A stretch of 61,644 nt of DNA from an uncultured Bacteroidales bacterium (GTDB taxonomy: Bacteria; Bacteroidota; Bacteroidia; Bacteroidales; UBA932), in contig CAMKRY010000002.1 of NCBI GenBank assembly GCA_946415345.1, forward strand, positions 1 through 61,644, in the 5' to 3' direction. Position numbers and translations under genes: made by a program. This document shows positions 31,722 through 41,655 of this stretch, one piece after another. Position 1 is the first letter of the stretch, and every line of letters begins with the position of its first letter. Under the pieces are notes generated by a model, which saw only the letters and a list, made by a program, of their open reading frames with translations, did no database searches and was not told the DNA's origin.

Positions 31722-33158
31722 CTAATTGTCAGATGTTCCATAAAGTACCAGTTCGGCCAGTGCCGTCCACATCGGGCTGGACGAATAGTTGACGGTCAGG
31801 TCACCGGCGACGGATTCGGCGATACCGAAGCGGATGTACTTGAAGTTGCTGGTGTGCTTCATCACAGGGAGAGTAAACCATTGGGCCGTTCCCTTGGGCA
31901 TGTCGGGATCCTGGACATCGCCGATCACTTCCCAGGAGGTCTTGTCGTTGCTCACGCCCACGACGACGTGCGTCGGGCAGCCGTTGGCATTCTGGGCACG
32001 GGTGCAGTAGGACATGACGATGGCCTTGAGCGGGGTCTTCAGGGTAATGTCGACATAGACGCCGTAGGTCGGGTCGGCATTGCTGACAGATCCGCTCCAC
32101 GGGGAGTGCCAGTAGGTCGTTGCGTCGCCGTCCACGAGGGCCGGGGCGCCGGTACCGTCACCTGACTGGTTCGCACTGACCTCGACCATATCCTCGGTAA
32201 GGGTGATCTGGTCGGGATCGAGACGAACGTTCAGCAGGAAGGAGTTCTTGGTCTCATCGATGAGGAACTCGCTCTTGGAGCAACCCGTCACGACGATCGG
32301 AAGAGCATATTCCGTGAGCATGTCCATGCCGTCACGCATGATCTCGACGTCGAATTCGGCGTCCAGCTGGCCTTTCTTGAACTCGAGCGTGGTCGTGGAG
32401 AGCTTGTAGGCCTCCGGCGGCAGCAGCTCGAAGCTCTTGCCGTTGTTGTAGTTGTAGTCCGCAAGCCAGGCGGCGTCAGCCGGGGCGATGGTGCAGGTAA
32501 AGTCCCACAGGTTCTCGTCCATGTTGAGCGAGAGGGTGTTGTGGTAGGTTTCCTTCGCCGGACTGGCGCTGGTGTAGTTGTGGGTCTCGACACCGGCGGC
32601 CACCAGGGCGACCTTCGGGATCTCGATCTCAGGCTTCAGGAGGAGGAGGTTGATATCGTCGGACACCTTTCCATCGGAGAAAACCTGCATGCCGAGGGCG
32701 TAGGTGTTATCCGGGTTGGCCAGCATCAGCGCACTGAGGTCCACGGTCTTGATGCTCACATAGACAACCTGATAGGAGTCATCGGAGCCGAATTCGAGTT
32801 CCACGCGCCCCTGCTCGGAGAGCGGGCTGCGGTTTTCATCCGTGAAGGCGAAGAGGTTAGCCGGGATGAGGGTATAGTCAGTCTCATAGGTGATGTTGTA
32901 CATCGCCATCTGGGCCTCGTCGAAAGGAATGACGACCGCATCGGCTTTGCCTTTCAGGTCGACGCCGGACTTGCAGACCGGAATCCGGTAGAAGCCGTCC
33001 TCGCCCGTACGGAAGAGGGTCAGCGACTGTTCGCCGCCATTGCGGAAGTAGACCATCGTCTGGTAGTCTTCCAAATGATCTTCGCGGTGGTCCTCACAGG
33101 CCGTGAAAAGCACTGCGGCACCGGCGAGAAGAAGATATGTAAAGAGACGTGTTTTCAT
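31722..33158 (-). CDS. DUF1735/discoidin surface glycan-binding lipoprotein
   Basis: The 478-aa lipoprotein (signal MKTRLFTYLLLAGAAVLFTAC) has a DUF1735 region (about 30-300; two BT_3987-like modules with 'LMLANPDNTYALGMQV' and 'TYHNTLSLNMDENLWDF'). The C-terminal discoidin domain (about 330-478) has 'ALVDGDATTYWHSPW', 'TYGVYVDITL' and 'FKYIRFGIAESVAG'. In PULs this position and architecture belong to surface glycan-binding proteins working with SusD. ATGs at 33164 and 33158 are both possible. It begins 19 nt after the susD stop. Confidence 0.88.
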   Translation of the reverse strand: MKTRLFTYLLLAGAAVLFTACEDHREDHLEDYQTMVYFRNGGEQSLTLFRTGEDGFYRIPVCKSGVDLKGKADAVVIPFDEAQMAMYNITYETDYTLIPANLFAFTDENRSPLSEQGRVELEFGSDDSYQVVYVSIKTVDLSALMLANPDNTYALGMQVFSDGKVSDDINLLLLKPEIEIPKVALVAAGVETHNYTSASPAKETYHNTLSLNMDENLWDFTCTIAPADAAWLADYNYNNGKSFELLPPEAYKLSTTTLEFKKGQLDAEFDVEIMRDGMDMLTEYALPIVVTGCSKSEFLIDETKNSFLLNVRLDPDQITLTEDMVEVSANQSGDGTGAPALVDGDATTYWHSPWSGSVSNADPTYGVYVDITLKTPLKAIVMSYCTRAQNANGCPTHVVVGVSNDKTSWEVIGDVQDPDMPKGTAQWFTLPVMKHTSNFKYIRFGIAESVAGDLTVNYSSSPMWTALAELVLYGTSDN

Positions 33159-33177
33159 AGTCATATCTGTTAGCGGT

Positions 33178-35085
33178 TTACCAGCCATAGTTCTGCGTCA
33201 GGACCTTGTTGCGGTCAAGCTCGCGCTGGAGGAAAGGATAGAGGTAATGGTTCGGGCGGAAAATGCGGGTCTCCATCACCTTGCGGGTCCACATCTCGGC
33301 AGGGACGACCGTCTCTTTCGGGCCGGTGCCCTTGGCGTTGGTGTTCAGACCGTAGACAGGACCGTTGCAGACGTCGGTAGCGATCATCCAGGTACGGACG
33401 TCGAAGTAGCGGTGACCTTCCTGGGCCAGCTCGACCTGGCGTTCGCGATGGATGAGGTCGATGAGGTCCTCTGTCGTCGCATCGGTATAGATCTCGGTGA
33501 TCGGGGCCATGCCGCTGCGGGCACGGAGCTGATCCCAGAGCATCATCGCGGTGGTGTGGTCCACGTCCGGACCACCTACGCCGTTGGCCTCGCACTCGAG
33601 GACTGCCTCGACGTAATTGAGGATGATCTCGGCATAGCGGAAGGTCGGGAAGGTGACATTACCCCACTGGCCCTGATAGGAATCGAGGGTGTGGTCATAC
33701 CACTTGTTCACGAGGTAACCCGTGATCGGGTAGTCGTGGGTCGTGTGGCCCGAACCTCCGTTGGAGAACGTGGCGCGGCCGACGGCGTCGCCGTGCTTCC
33801 AGCCGGTGCCCGGATAGTAGACGGTCACGTAGAAGCGGGGCTCGCGGTTCGCGTACATACGCGGGGAGTTGGAGGTCGCGTCGGTATCGTTGCACTTGAG
33901 GGCCTTGAGGAACGGGTTCACGATGTTCGTAAGCTCGAACTCGCGGTCCGCGGCCGGATAACCGGAACGGGAGTCGATGAGGGGGCCGCCGGAACGGTCG
34001 TAGCCCGTGACCGGGTAGCGTCCTTCAGCCATGGCGTAGCTGTCGACGGAGCTCTGGGTCGGACCCCAGCCGCCATAAGCGGAACCGGAGGCGATGTCGG
34101 TCGGAGTCGTGTGGACGCCGAGAGCCCAGCGGCTCTGGTAACCGCCGCCGCAGAAGATCAGCTCGTCGTTCCAGGGTTTCTGGAAGACGCCGTAGTAGTT
34201 GAGGTACGGGTTCGTCGGGTCGTCCTCATCCTTGTAGAGCTGGTAGACGCCGAGGTCGATGACCTTCTTGGCGGCAGAAGCGGCCGTCACCCATTTGCCG
34301 GCATCGAATTCCTCCGGGAAGAGGGCGGTACCGTCGGGATTGCGGACCGTCTTGTACAGCGAGTTGCCGTTGAACAGCGGACGGGCGCTGTAGAGTTCGA
34401 GACGGGACAGGACCGCGAGGGCGGCGCCGCGGGTCGGCAGGCCGTAGTTCGCGCCGGAGAGGGTTGCCGGCAGGTTCTGTGCGCAGTAGGTCATTTCGTC
34501 CTCGACATACTTCACACATTCATCCCAGGTGTTGCGCGGACGCTGAAGAGCCTGGGTCGAGGCCGTGAAGTCCATGACGTCGTCACCGACGAGGAAGATC
34601 GGACCGTAATCGCGCATAAGCAGGAAATAGTTATATGCGCGGGCGAAGCGGATGGAGTCATACCACAGCTGGAGCTGGGTCTGACGGGCGGCATCGGACT
34701 CAAGAATCGGGTCTGAGCAGTTCAGCACGTTCTTGAGGAAGATGTTGCAGTCGCGGATTGCCTGGTAGCGGTTGTTGAACTGGTCGTTCGGGACGGTCGT
34801 GGCATTCCAGGAACCGAAATTGATATAACGGTAGGAATAGTTCCAGGTCATCGACGTTTCGTCGGAGGCGCCGAAGTAAGGCATGCCGCCGTAGAAGTTG
34901 GTCGATTCGACGGGGAGATAGCCCCAGCAGTTGTAGAAATACTGACGGGTATAGTTGAAGGATGCCCAGATCTTTTCTTCGGTCAGCTGCTCATCTTCCT
35001 GGCGGTCCAGGAAGCTGTCGCAGGAAGACAGCGTCAACGCGGAAAGGGCAATAGCAAGAATACCTTTATAGAAAGTCTTTTTCAT
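33178..35085 (-). CDS. SusD/RagB-family nutrient-binding lipoprotein
   Basis: The 635-aa outer-membrane lipoprotein (signal to 'TLSSCDSFLDR') has a TPR-like helical scaffold, N-terminal 'LTEEKIWASFNYTRQYFYNC' and C-terminal 'RERQVELAQEGHRYFDVRTW', the SusD hallmark. It forms the lid on the SusC transporter and binds the incoming oligosaccharide or glycopeptide. A Shine-Dalgarno-like GGAGG precedes its ATG by 10 nt. It lies 19 nt downstream of susC. Confidence 0.95.
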   Translation of the reverse strand: MKKTFYKGILAIALSALTLSSCDSFLDRQEDEQLTEEKIWASFNYTRQYFYNCWGYLPVESTNFYGGMPYFGASDETSMTWNYSYRYINFGSWNATTVPNDQFNNRYQAIRDCNIFLKNVLNCSDPILESDAARQTQLQLWYDSIRFARAYNYFLLMRDYGPIFLVGDDVMDFTASTQALQRPRNTWDECVKYVEDEMTYCAQNLPATLSGANYGLPTRGAALAVLSRLELYSARPLFNGNSLYKTVRNPDGTALFPEEFDAGKWVTAASAAKKVIDLGVYQLYKDEDDPTNPYLNYYGVFQKPWNDELIFCGGGYQSRWALGVHTTPTDIASGSAYGGWGPTQSSVDSYAMAEGRYPVTGYDRSGGPLIDSRSGYPAADREFELTNIVNPFLKALKCNDTDATSNSPRMYANREPRFYVTVYYPGTGWKHGDAVGRATFSNGGSGHTTHDYPITGYLVNKWYDHTLDSYQGQWGNVTFPTFRYAEIILNYVEAVLECEANGVGGPDVDHTTAMMLWDQLRARSGMAPITEIYTDATTEDLIDLIHRERQVELAQEGHRYFDVRTWMIATDVCNGPVYGLNTNAKGTGPKETVVPAEMWTRKVMETRIFRPNHYLYPFLQRELDRNKVLTQNYGW

Positions 35086-35104
35086 ATCTGTTGTCCTCCA
35101 TCAA

Positions 35105-38100
35105 TTAAAAGTTGGCGTTCAGACCGAAGGAATAGACACGGTTGTTCGGGTAGGAAGCACCCTGGCCGCCGCCCTGCTCCGGATCCCAGAGCTTGAACTT
35201 GGAGAAGGTCAGGAGATTGTTGCCCGAGATATAGAAGCGAACGGACTGGATGAATCCGGTCCGGGAGAGGACCTTCTTCGGCAGGGAATAACCCACCTCG
35301 AAGTTCTTCAGACGGAGGAAGGATCCGTCACGCTGCCACCAGGAAGAAGTCTGGCTGTTGTTGGAAGAGCCGGCCGCGGAGCCGATGGCCAGGCGCGGGT
35401 ACACCGCGTCGCCGGCCTTGCTCATGTCCTCGCCGTGGTTGGTGAGCTGGTCCCAGCCGTTGGTCCAGACGTCTTTCTGCACGGCGGCACGCTCGATGGA
35501 GGTGCTGGAGAACGGAGACGTCAGGGAGGAACCGCCGAGGAAGAAGCTCACATGGTCGACACCCTGGAAGAAGACGTTGATGTCGAAGCCCTTGTATTCG
35601 GCGTTCAGGCCGAAACCGTAGGTGATTTCCGGGAGGGTGGTGTAGCCCATGTAGATCTGGTCGTCCGTATCGATGCGGCCGTCACCGTTGATATCCTGGT
35701 ACTTGATATCACCTACGCGGTACTCGCCGAAGGTCTGCACCGGGGAATTGGCAATTTCCTCCTCGCTCTCGAACAGGCCGACGGCCTTGAGACCCCAGGG
35801 CTGGGCGGCACCGATACCGTACGGCTTGCCGATGCGGTTCTGGTACTTGTACTTCCAGTCCGGTTCGTCGTTGTTGACGAGGTTGTTGCGGTTGTAGGTG
35901 AAGTTGCCGCGGGCGGTAAGGAACCACTGGCCTACCTGCTTGTGGAACTCGGCGGTCATATCGACACCGCGGTTGCGGGTCTCACCGACGTTCACGTACG
36001 GGAGCTTCGAACTGTTCTGGTAGCCGGCGATACCGGGCAGACCGCCACGGAGCATGAGGATGCCGGTACGGTGGGAGTCGAAGTAGTCGGCCATCACGCG
36101 GAGGCTGTGCCAGAGCTCGAACTCGACACCGATGTTGAGCTTGGTTTCCTCTTCCCAGGAGAAGTCGAGGTTCTCGGGACGGCCGATGGCAAGACCGCCG
36201 CCGCCGTTGCCGCCGGTCTCGCCGAGGGTGGCGGAGTTGCCGGAGATGATGGTCGGGAGGTAGAGCCAGCGGGCGCCGCCGATCTGGTCGTTACCGACCT
36301 TACCGTAGGAACCTTTGAACTTGAACATGTTGGCGATGTTCTTGATCGGGGCCCAGAACGGCTCTTCGGAAATCAGGTAACCGGCGGAGAAGGCCGGGAA
36401 GAAACCGAAGCGGTGGCCGGGGGCGAAGTTCTCGGAACCGTTGTAACCGACGTTGATTTCCGCGAAGTAGCGATCCCTGAAAGCGTAGGTGACACGGCCG
36501 GCGATACCCTGATTCTTATAAGGAAGGGAGGTTGTTGCATCGCCGCCGAGGGTCGTGCGCTTGATGGAATGGTTATAGAGGAACATCGCGCCGACACGGT
36601 GGTCGCCGAAGTTGCGGTTGTAGTTCAGCGAGGCCTCGAGGTAGGTGTTCATGGAGCTGGAACCGCCGGCGGAGTAGGAAAGGCTGCTGGAACCGGAGAC
36701 GATCGGGTCGCCGAAGATGAGGTTGCCGTCTTCGTCACGGCCGCTAGCATGGTACTGGGTCGGGGTCTTGGTGCGGCCCTGGGACTGGTAGTTCCAGGCG
36801 TCCCAGGAGAACTTCATGTTGGCCGTCAGGCCCTGGAGGGGCTCAAAGGCTTTGCCGAAGTCCTGCGTCAGGCCGATGACGGACTGGGCGGAGTTCGTGA
36901 AGGACTCGTAGTAACCGGTATGGACGAGGAGGTTCCACGGGTTCTCGTTGGTACCCGAAGGACGGGAGATCGTGCCGTCGGAGTACTCGTACGGAACGGC
37001 GTTCGGAGAGGTCGAGAAGGCCCAGCTCCAGATGTTGCCCGTCGACGTACCCGGCGAAACTCTCGTCTCATAGATATTGGCGATGTTCAGCGAGAGGATG
37101 GTGGACTCGGTCAGGTTGATGTCCACGTTCGCGCGGAAATTGAACTTGTCGTAGCTGATGGAGGAATCGTAACCGTAGAGGTTGCCGGCATTCTTGAAGA
37201 TGGAACTCTCCGTGAAGTAGGAGCCGGAAACGAAGTAACGGACGACATCCGTACCGCCGCTGACCGAGACGTTGACGCGCTGGTTGTGGGCCAGTTTGCG
37301 GTACATCTGGTCGATCCAGTCGACGTCCGGATAGAGGTCCGGATCATCGTGGTTGCGGTAGTGCGCGATTTCTTCCGGGGTATACTGGACTTCCGGGGAC
37401 TTGGCCCAGTTGTACATCGTGGCGAACTGCTCGGAATTGACGAAGCTCGGCATGATGAGCGGCTGGGTGATACCGGTCTCCTCGCGGACGTTGATCTTCG
37501 GGCGGCCCACGTCACCTTTCTTGGTGGTGATGAGGATAACGCCGTTAGCACCGCGGACACCGTAGACGGCGGAAGCGGAAGCGTCCTTCAGGATGGAGAA
37601 GGAAGCGATATCGTCCGTGTCGACCAGGTCGAGGTCACGCTCGACGCCGTCCACGAGCACCAGCGGTTTGGACGTACCCTGGAATGAGGATACACCGCGG
37701 ATATAGAAGTCGGCGGAGCTGGAACCCGGCTGACCGCTCTTCTGGACGGCGACCACACCGGCGAGCTGGCCGGCGAGACCCGTGGAGAGCTGGGCGGACG
37801 GAACCTTGATGTTGGAGACGTCGACCGTGGAGATAGCACCCACGACGGATTCACGTTTCTGGGTACCGTAACCGACGACGACGACTTCCTCGAGGAGGTC
37901 CGAAGCGGGCTGCATTTGTACATTGATGGTTTCACGGCCGTTCACAGGGATTTCCTGCTCTGCGTAGCCGATGCTCGAAAAGACGAGGACACCGCCGCCG
38001 CCCGCCGCATCGATGGTAAGGGAATACTCACCGTCGAAGTTGGTGGAGACACCGATCACTGTGTTCTTGAGGAGAACACCCGCTCCGATCATGGGCTCGC

Positions 38101-38227
38101 CGGTCTCATCGACGACCACACCGGAAACGGTGATCTTGCCTTGGGCTGAAGCATCCGGCGTCTGCATCAAAAGCAGCGAAAAGACAGCTGCAATGATGCC
38201 GAGACTGGACAGAAGTTTTTGCTTCAT
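35105..38227 (-). CDS. SusC/RagA-family TonB-linked outer-membrane transporter
   Basis: The 1040-aa protein imports glycans or glycopeptides across the outer membrane using TonB energy. It has signal peptide MKQKLLSSLGIIAAVFSLLL, an N-terminal carboxypeptidase-like regulatory domain (about 30-110, 'VSGVVVDETGEPMIGAGVLL'), TonB-box region 'LLEEVVVVGYGTQKRESVVG', a plug ('LVLVDGVERDLDLVD') and a 22-strand barrel ending '...GLNANF'. First gene of the operon SusC-SusD-DUF1735-M60-sialidase. No ECF sigma, anti-sigma or hybrid sensor lies next to it. Confidence 0.97.
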   Translation of the reverse strand: MKQKLLSSLGIIAAVFSLLLMQTPDASAQGKITVSGVVVDETGEPMIGAGVLLKNTVIGVSTNFDGEYSLTIDAAGGGGVLVFSSIGYAEQEIPVNGRETINVQMQPASDLLEEVVVVGYGTQKRESVVGAISTVDVSNIKVPSAQLSTGLAGQLAGVVAVQKSGQPGSSSADFYIRGVSSFQGTSKPLVLVDGVERDLDLVDTDDIASFSILKDASASAVYGVRGANGVILITTKKGDVGRPKINVREETGITQPLIMPSFVNSEQFATMYNWAKSPEVQYTPEEIAHYRNHDDPDLYPDVDWIDQMYRKLAHNQRVNVSVSGGTDVVRYFVSGSYFTESSIFKNAGNLYGYDSSISYDKFNFRANVDINLTESTILSLNIANIYETRVSPGTSTGNIWSWAFSTSPNAVPYEYSDGTISRPSGTNENPWNLLVHTGYYESFTNSAQSVIGLTQDFGKAFEPLQGLTANMKFSWDAWNYQSQGRTKTPTQYHASGRDEDGNLIFGDPIVSGSSSLSYSAGGSSSMNTYLEASLNYNRNFGDHRVGAMFLYNHSIKRTTLGGDATTSLPYKNQGIAGRVTYAFRDRYFAEINVGYNGSENFAPGHRFGFFPAFSAGYLISEEPFWAPIKNIANMFKFKGSYGKVGNDQIGGARWLYLPTIISGNSATLGETGGNGGGGLAIGRPENLDFSWEEETKLNIGVEFELWHSLRVMADYFDSHRTGILMLRGGLPGIAGYQNSSKLPYVNVGETRNRGVDMTAEFHKQVGQWFLTARGNFTYNRNNLVNNDEPDWKYKYQNRIGKPYGIGAAQPWGLKAVGLFESEEEIANSPVQTFGEYRVGDIKYQDINGDGRIDTDDQIYMGYTTLPEITYGFGLNAEYKGFDINVFFQGVDHVSFFLGGSSLTSPFSSTSIERAAVQKDVWTNGWDQLTNHGEDMSKAGDAVYPRLAIGSAAGSSNNSQTSSWWQRDGSFLRLKNFEVGYSLPKKVLSRTGFIQSVRFYISGNNLLTFSKFKLWDPEQGGGQGASYPNNRVYSFGLNANF

Positions 38228-38287
38228 TACGATTGGATATTAGTTATTTAGTGTTTTCTCGCACTCCAATTATAAGTATGAGAGAGC

Positions 38288-38319
38288 GCAATATAACGAT
38301 TAAAAGAGACTTTTACAAA
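38288..38319 (-). promoter_or_regulatory. Candidate promoter of the SusC operon
   Basis: Minus-strand -33 TTTG (38316-38319), 20-nt spacer, imperfect -7 TATATTGC (38288-38295). It lies in the AT-rich divergent region shared with the GH31 gene, where TATATTTG at 38328-38335 may be the opposite -7. Confidence 0.45.
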
Positions 38320-38373
38320 TTTATCGCTATATTTGTCAAGACTTGTTTAACACGCTGGAACGTTTTTAAAAAT

Positions 38374-41300
38374 ATGAAAAAACTCCTCCTCTCCGCGATC
38401 GGGTTTTTATTAATTACCCTTTCCCTGTCCGCCCAGGAGCTGATTTCCTTGGAAGGCACCGCCACCACCGTCCGTCTGCAGGACGGAAAAATCATGACCG
38501 TCGACTTCTACGGCCCCGACATTGTGCGGGTTTTCCTGGATCCCGCCGGTGGTCCGGTGCGGGACCCGCAGGCCACGCCCCCGGCGAAAATCCTGGTGAA
38601 CAATCCGCGGAGAGACGCTGGAGATCTGCTGAGCATGCCCTTCGGGGATGACGCCGTCTGGATCAACTCCGACGACATCGATCTCGTCATTTCAGGGGAC
38701 GGCAGTTTCCGTTTCCGCCACCACATCCCCGCCATGAGGACAATGGACCCCTACCAGGACATCTGGCGGCAGGCCCGGGTCGAATTCACCCCGACCGGGA
38801 CGACGCTGACCCTGCCCGGCAATGAGGTCGCGGACTATTACGGCGGCGGCATCCAGAACGGCCGCTACCGCCATAACGGCAAGACCATCGCCATCGAGAA
38901 CCAGAACAGTTGGACGGACGGTGGCGTCTGCTCCCCCGCCCCCTGGTTCTGGTGCACCGACGGCTACGGCATCCTCTGGCACACCTTCGCCAAGGGCAGC
39001 TACCGTTTCGGCGAGGAGGTCGTGCTGCAGCATGATACCCCTTATCTTGACATTTTCCTGATGCTGGCGGATGATCCGCTGCAGTATCCCTCCGTTCTCG
39101 AGCAGATTCCCGGAGCGACCAAGCGCGGCTTCCTGGAGCCGTCCGGCCATCTGATCGCTCAGCTGCCCGCGCGGATGCTGAAGCTCTACTACCAGCTCAC
39201 CGGCGCCCCGGTCCTGCTGCCGAAATTCGGCTTCTATGAGGGCCACCTCAACGCCTACAACCGCGATTACTGGACGGAAACGACGGAAGAAGGCAAGGGC
39301 ATTCCTTTCGAGGACGGCAAGCGCTATATCGAAAGCCAGAAGGACAACGGCGGCATCCGCGAGTCCCTCAACGGCGAACTCCCCGGCAATTATCAATTCT
39401 CCGCCCGGGCCGTCATCGACCGCTATGAGGCGGCGGACATGCCCCTCGGATGGGTCCTCCCGAACGACGGCTACGGCGCCGGCTACGGCCAGACCGAGAC
39501 CCTTGCCGGAAACGTGCAGAACCTCAAGGAGTTCGGCGATTATGCCCGGTCGAAGGGCGTCGAAATCGGCCTCTGGACCCAGTCGGACCTCCATCCGATC
39601 GACACGATCCCGGCCCTTCTCCAGCGCGACATCCTCGCGGAGGTGCGCGATGCAGGCGTGCGCGTCCTTAAAACGGATGTCGCCTGGGTCGGCTGGGGCT
39701 ACAGTTTCGGCCTCAACGGCATCGCCGATGCGGCGGGCATCATGACCCGGTACGGCTCCGACGCCCGTCCCTTCATCATCACCCTCGACGGCTGGACCGG
39801 TACCCAGCGCTACGCCGGCGTCTGGTCCGGCGACCAGGTGGGCGGCAACTGGGAATACATCCGCTTCCATATCCCGACTTACATCTGCGCCGGTTTGAGC
39901 GGCCAGCCGAACATCACCTCCGACATGGACGGCATCTTCGGCGGGAAGAACGAGGCGGTCAACATCCGCGACTTCCAGTGGAAGACCTTCACCCCGATGC
40001 AGCTCAACATGGACGGCTGGGGCAGCAATGAGAAATACCCGCAGGCCCTCGGCACCCGCGCCGCCGACATCAACCGCCGCTACCTCAAGCTCAAGTCCGA
40101 GCTGATGCCGTACGCCTACAGCATCGCCCGCGAGGCCGTTACCGGCGATCCGATGATCCGCGCCATGGAATTCGAGGCCCCCGAGGCGAAGACGGTCGCG
40201 ACCTCGCAGTACCAGTTCCTCTATGGTCCGTCAATCCTTGTCGCACCGGTTTACCAGAATACCGACGCGGACGCCGACGGCAATGACCTCCGCAACGGCA
40301 TCTACCTCCCCGAAGGTCTCTGGCTGGACTACTGGACCTCCGAGGCCTACGAGGGCGGCCGGGTCATCAACGGCTACGACGCTCCGCTGGACCGCCTCCC
40401 CGTTTTCATCCGCAGCGGTGCCATCATCCCGATGACGCGCCCCCACAACAATCCGTCCCTGCAGGACAAGTCCGTCCGCATCTACGACATCGCCCCGTCC
40501 TATCGGAAGACCCGCTTCACGGAATATGACGACGACGGCACCACGACCGCCTATCTCGGCGGCGACTCCGCCGACCACCGCATCGAATGCGAGGTTGTCG
40601 ACGGTAACGCCCTGATCCGCATCGAGCCCTGGAAGGGGTCCTTCGACGGCATGGTCCGCCGCCAGGCCACCGAGCTGCGCATCCGCACGGCCGGAACGCC
40701 GAAAAAGATTGTTGCGACCGTCGGCGGCAAGAAGGTGAAAGTCAAGCCGACCTTTGATGCCCGGCGGCAGATGCTGCTGATGGAACTTCCCGAGAGCGAC
40801 GTCACGGCCGACGTTATCGAAGTAACCCTCAAGGGTTTCCATCCCATCTACGCTTCCGGCACTTCCCGCCCGACGCCGGAGGAGACCGCCTTCTGCCTCC
40901 AGAACCCCGCGCCGGAGAAATGTCCTTCTACACCGCTCTGGCTGGAACCGGTCGTGACCCCGACGAGCATCGACCTATGCTGGGAACCTGTAGAGGGTGC
41001 CGACAGCTACCGCATCGATTTCGGCGGCATGGTCTACGACGGCATCAAGGGGAATCATCTCCTCTTCGAGGGCCTCACCCCGGACACGGAGTACTCCTTC
41101 AATATCCGCAGCCTCGAGGACGGCTGGCCATCCTTCGCCGGTTTCAAGGCTGTCCGCACCGCTCCTGACCCGGTTCTCTGGGCCGTCCGCGACATCCAGG
41201 CCCGCTGCTCCGCTCCGGCCCAGCCCGGCCAGGACCTGAAGAATCTCTTCGACCTCGACCTTAACAGCGAAGTCTGGCATACCCGCTGGGGCGAACCGGC

Positions 41301-41655
41301 CGTGCCGTTCACGCTGGAACTGGACCTCGGCGCCATCTATACGCTGGACAAGATGGACTACTACCCGCGCACGGACGCCGGCAACGGCACGCTGCAGGAG
41401 GGCACGGTATCCTGGAGCCGTGACGGCGCCGCCTGGAGCGAGCCGCAACCGTTCCAGTGGAAACGGGACAACAGCGTCAAGCGCTTCGGCTTCGAAGGAA
41501 CGCCGCAGGTGCGCTTCGTTCGGATCAGCGTGACCCGCGCCACGGGCGCCTTCGGCTCCGGCCGAGAACTGCTCTTCTACCGAGTCCCCGGCACGGAAGG
41601 CTTCAAGGGCGGCGTCTTCAACGAAAAGGGAGAAGCCGTAGAGAAAGTGGAATAA
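38374..41655 (+). CDS. GH31 glycosidase with fibronectin III and discoidin domains (possible alpha-N-acetylgalactosaminidase)
   Basis: This exported 1093-aa enzyme has signal MKKLLLSAIGFLLITLSLSAQ. An N-terminal GH31 beta-sandwich and TIM barrel carry candidate nucleophile Asp about 435 in 'VLKTDVAWVGWGYSF' and acid/base Asp about 486 in 'WSGDQVGGNWEY'. C-terminal beta domains follow: fn3 (about 855-925) and F5/8 type C (about 940-1080, 'DLNSEVWHTRWG'). The 'KTDVAWVGWGYSF' form differs from classical alpha-glucosidases and, as I recall, fits the GH31 subfamily active on alpha-GalNAc; the divergent mucin PUL supports this, but it is inference. The start at 38374 gives the signal peptide; the track's upstream part lies in the promoter region. 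Confidence 0.85.
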   Translation: MKKLLLSAIGFLLITLSLSAQELISLEGTATTVRLQDGKIMTVDFYGPDIVRVFLDPAGGPVRDPQATPPAKILVNNPRRDAGDLLSMPFGDDAVWINSDDIDLVISGDGSFRFRHHIPAMRTMDPYQDIWRQARVEFTPTGTTLTLPGNEVADYYGGGIQNGRYRHNGKTIAIENQNSWTDGGVCSPAPWFWCTDGYGILWHTFAKGSYRFGEEVVLQHDTPYLDIFLMLADDPLQYPSVLEQIPGATKRGFLEPSGHLIAQLPARMLKLYYQLTGAPVLLPKFGFYEGHLNAYNRDYWTETTEEGKGIPFEDGKRYIESQKDNGGIRESLNGELPGNYQFSARAVIDRYEAADMPLGWVLPNDGYGAGYGQTETLAGNVQNLKEFGDYARSKGVEIGLWTQSDLHPIDTIPALLQRDILAEVRDAGVRVLKTDVAWVGWGYSFGLNGIADAAGIMTRYGSDARPFIITLDGWTGTQRYAGVWSGDQVGGNWEYIRFHIPTYICAGLSGQPNITSDMDGIFGGKNEAVNIRDFQWKTFTPMQLNMDGWGSNEKYPQALGTRAADINRRYLKLKSELMPYAYSIAREAVTGDPMIRAMEFEAPEAKTVATSQYQFLYGPSILVAPVYQNTDADADGNDLRNGIYLPEGLWLDYWTSEAYEGGRVINGYDAPLDRLPVFIRSGAIIPMTRPHNNPSLQDKSVRIYDIAPSYRKTRFTEYDDDGTTTAYLGGDSADHRIECEVVDGNALIRIEPWKGSFDGMVRRQATELRIRTAGTPKKIVATVGGKKVKVKPTFDARRQMLLMELPESDVTADVIEVTLKGFHPIYASGTSRPTPEETAFCLQNPAPEKCPSTPLWLEPVVTPTSIDLCWEPVEGADSYRIDFGGMVYDGIKGNHLLFEGLTPDTEYSFNIRSLEDGWPSFAGFKAVRTAPDPVLWAVRDIQARCSAPAQPGQDLKNLFDLDLNSEVWHTRWGEPAVPFTLELDLGAIYTLDKMDYYPRTDAGNGTLQEGTVSWSRDGAAWSEPQPFQWKRDNSVKRFGFEGTPQVRFVRISVTRATGAFGSGRELLFYRVPGTEGFKGGVFNEKGEAVEKVE

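Noticed and set aside
31714-31722. GTG start for the M60 gene
   Set aside because: It overlaps the DUF1735 stop; the ATG three codons later gives an equally good signal peptide and is preferred, though GTG cannot be excluded.
35435-37687. 750-aa plus-strand ORF
   Set aside because: Antisense shadow of susC with biased composition.
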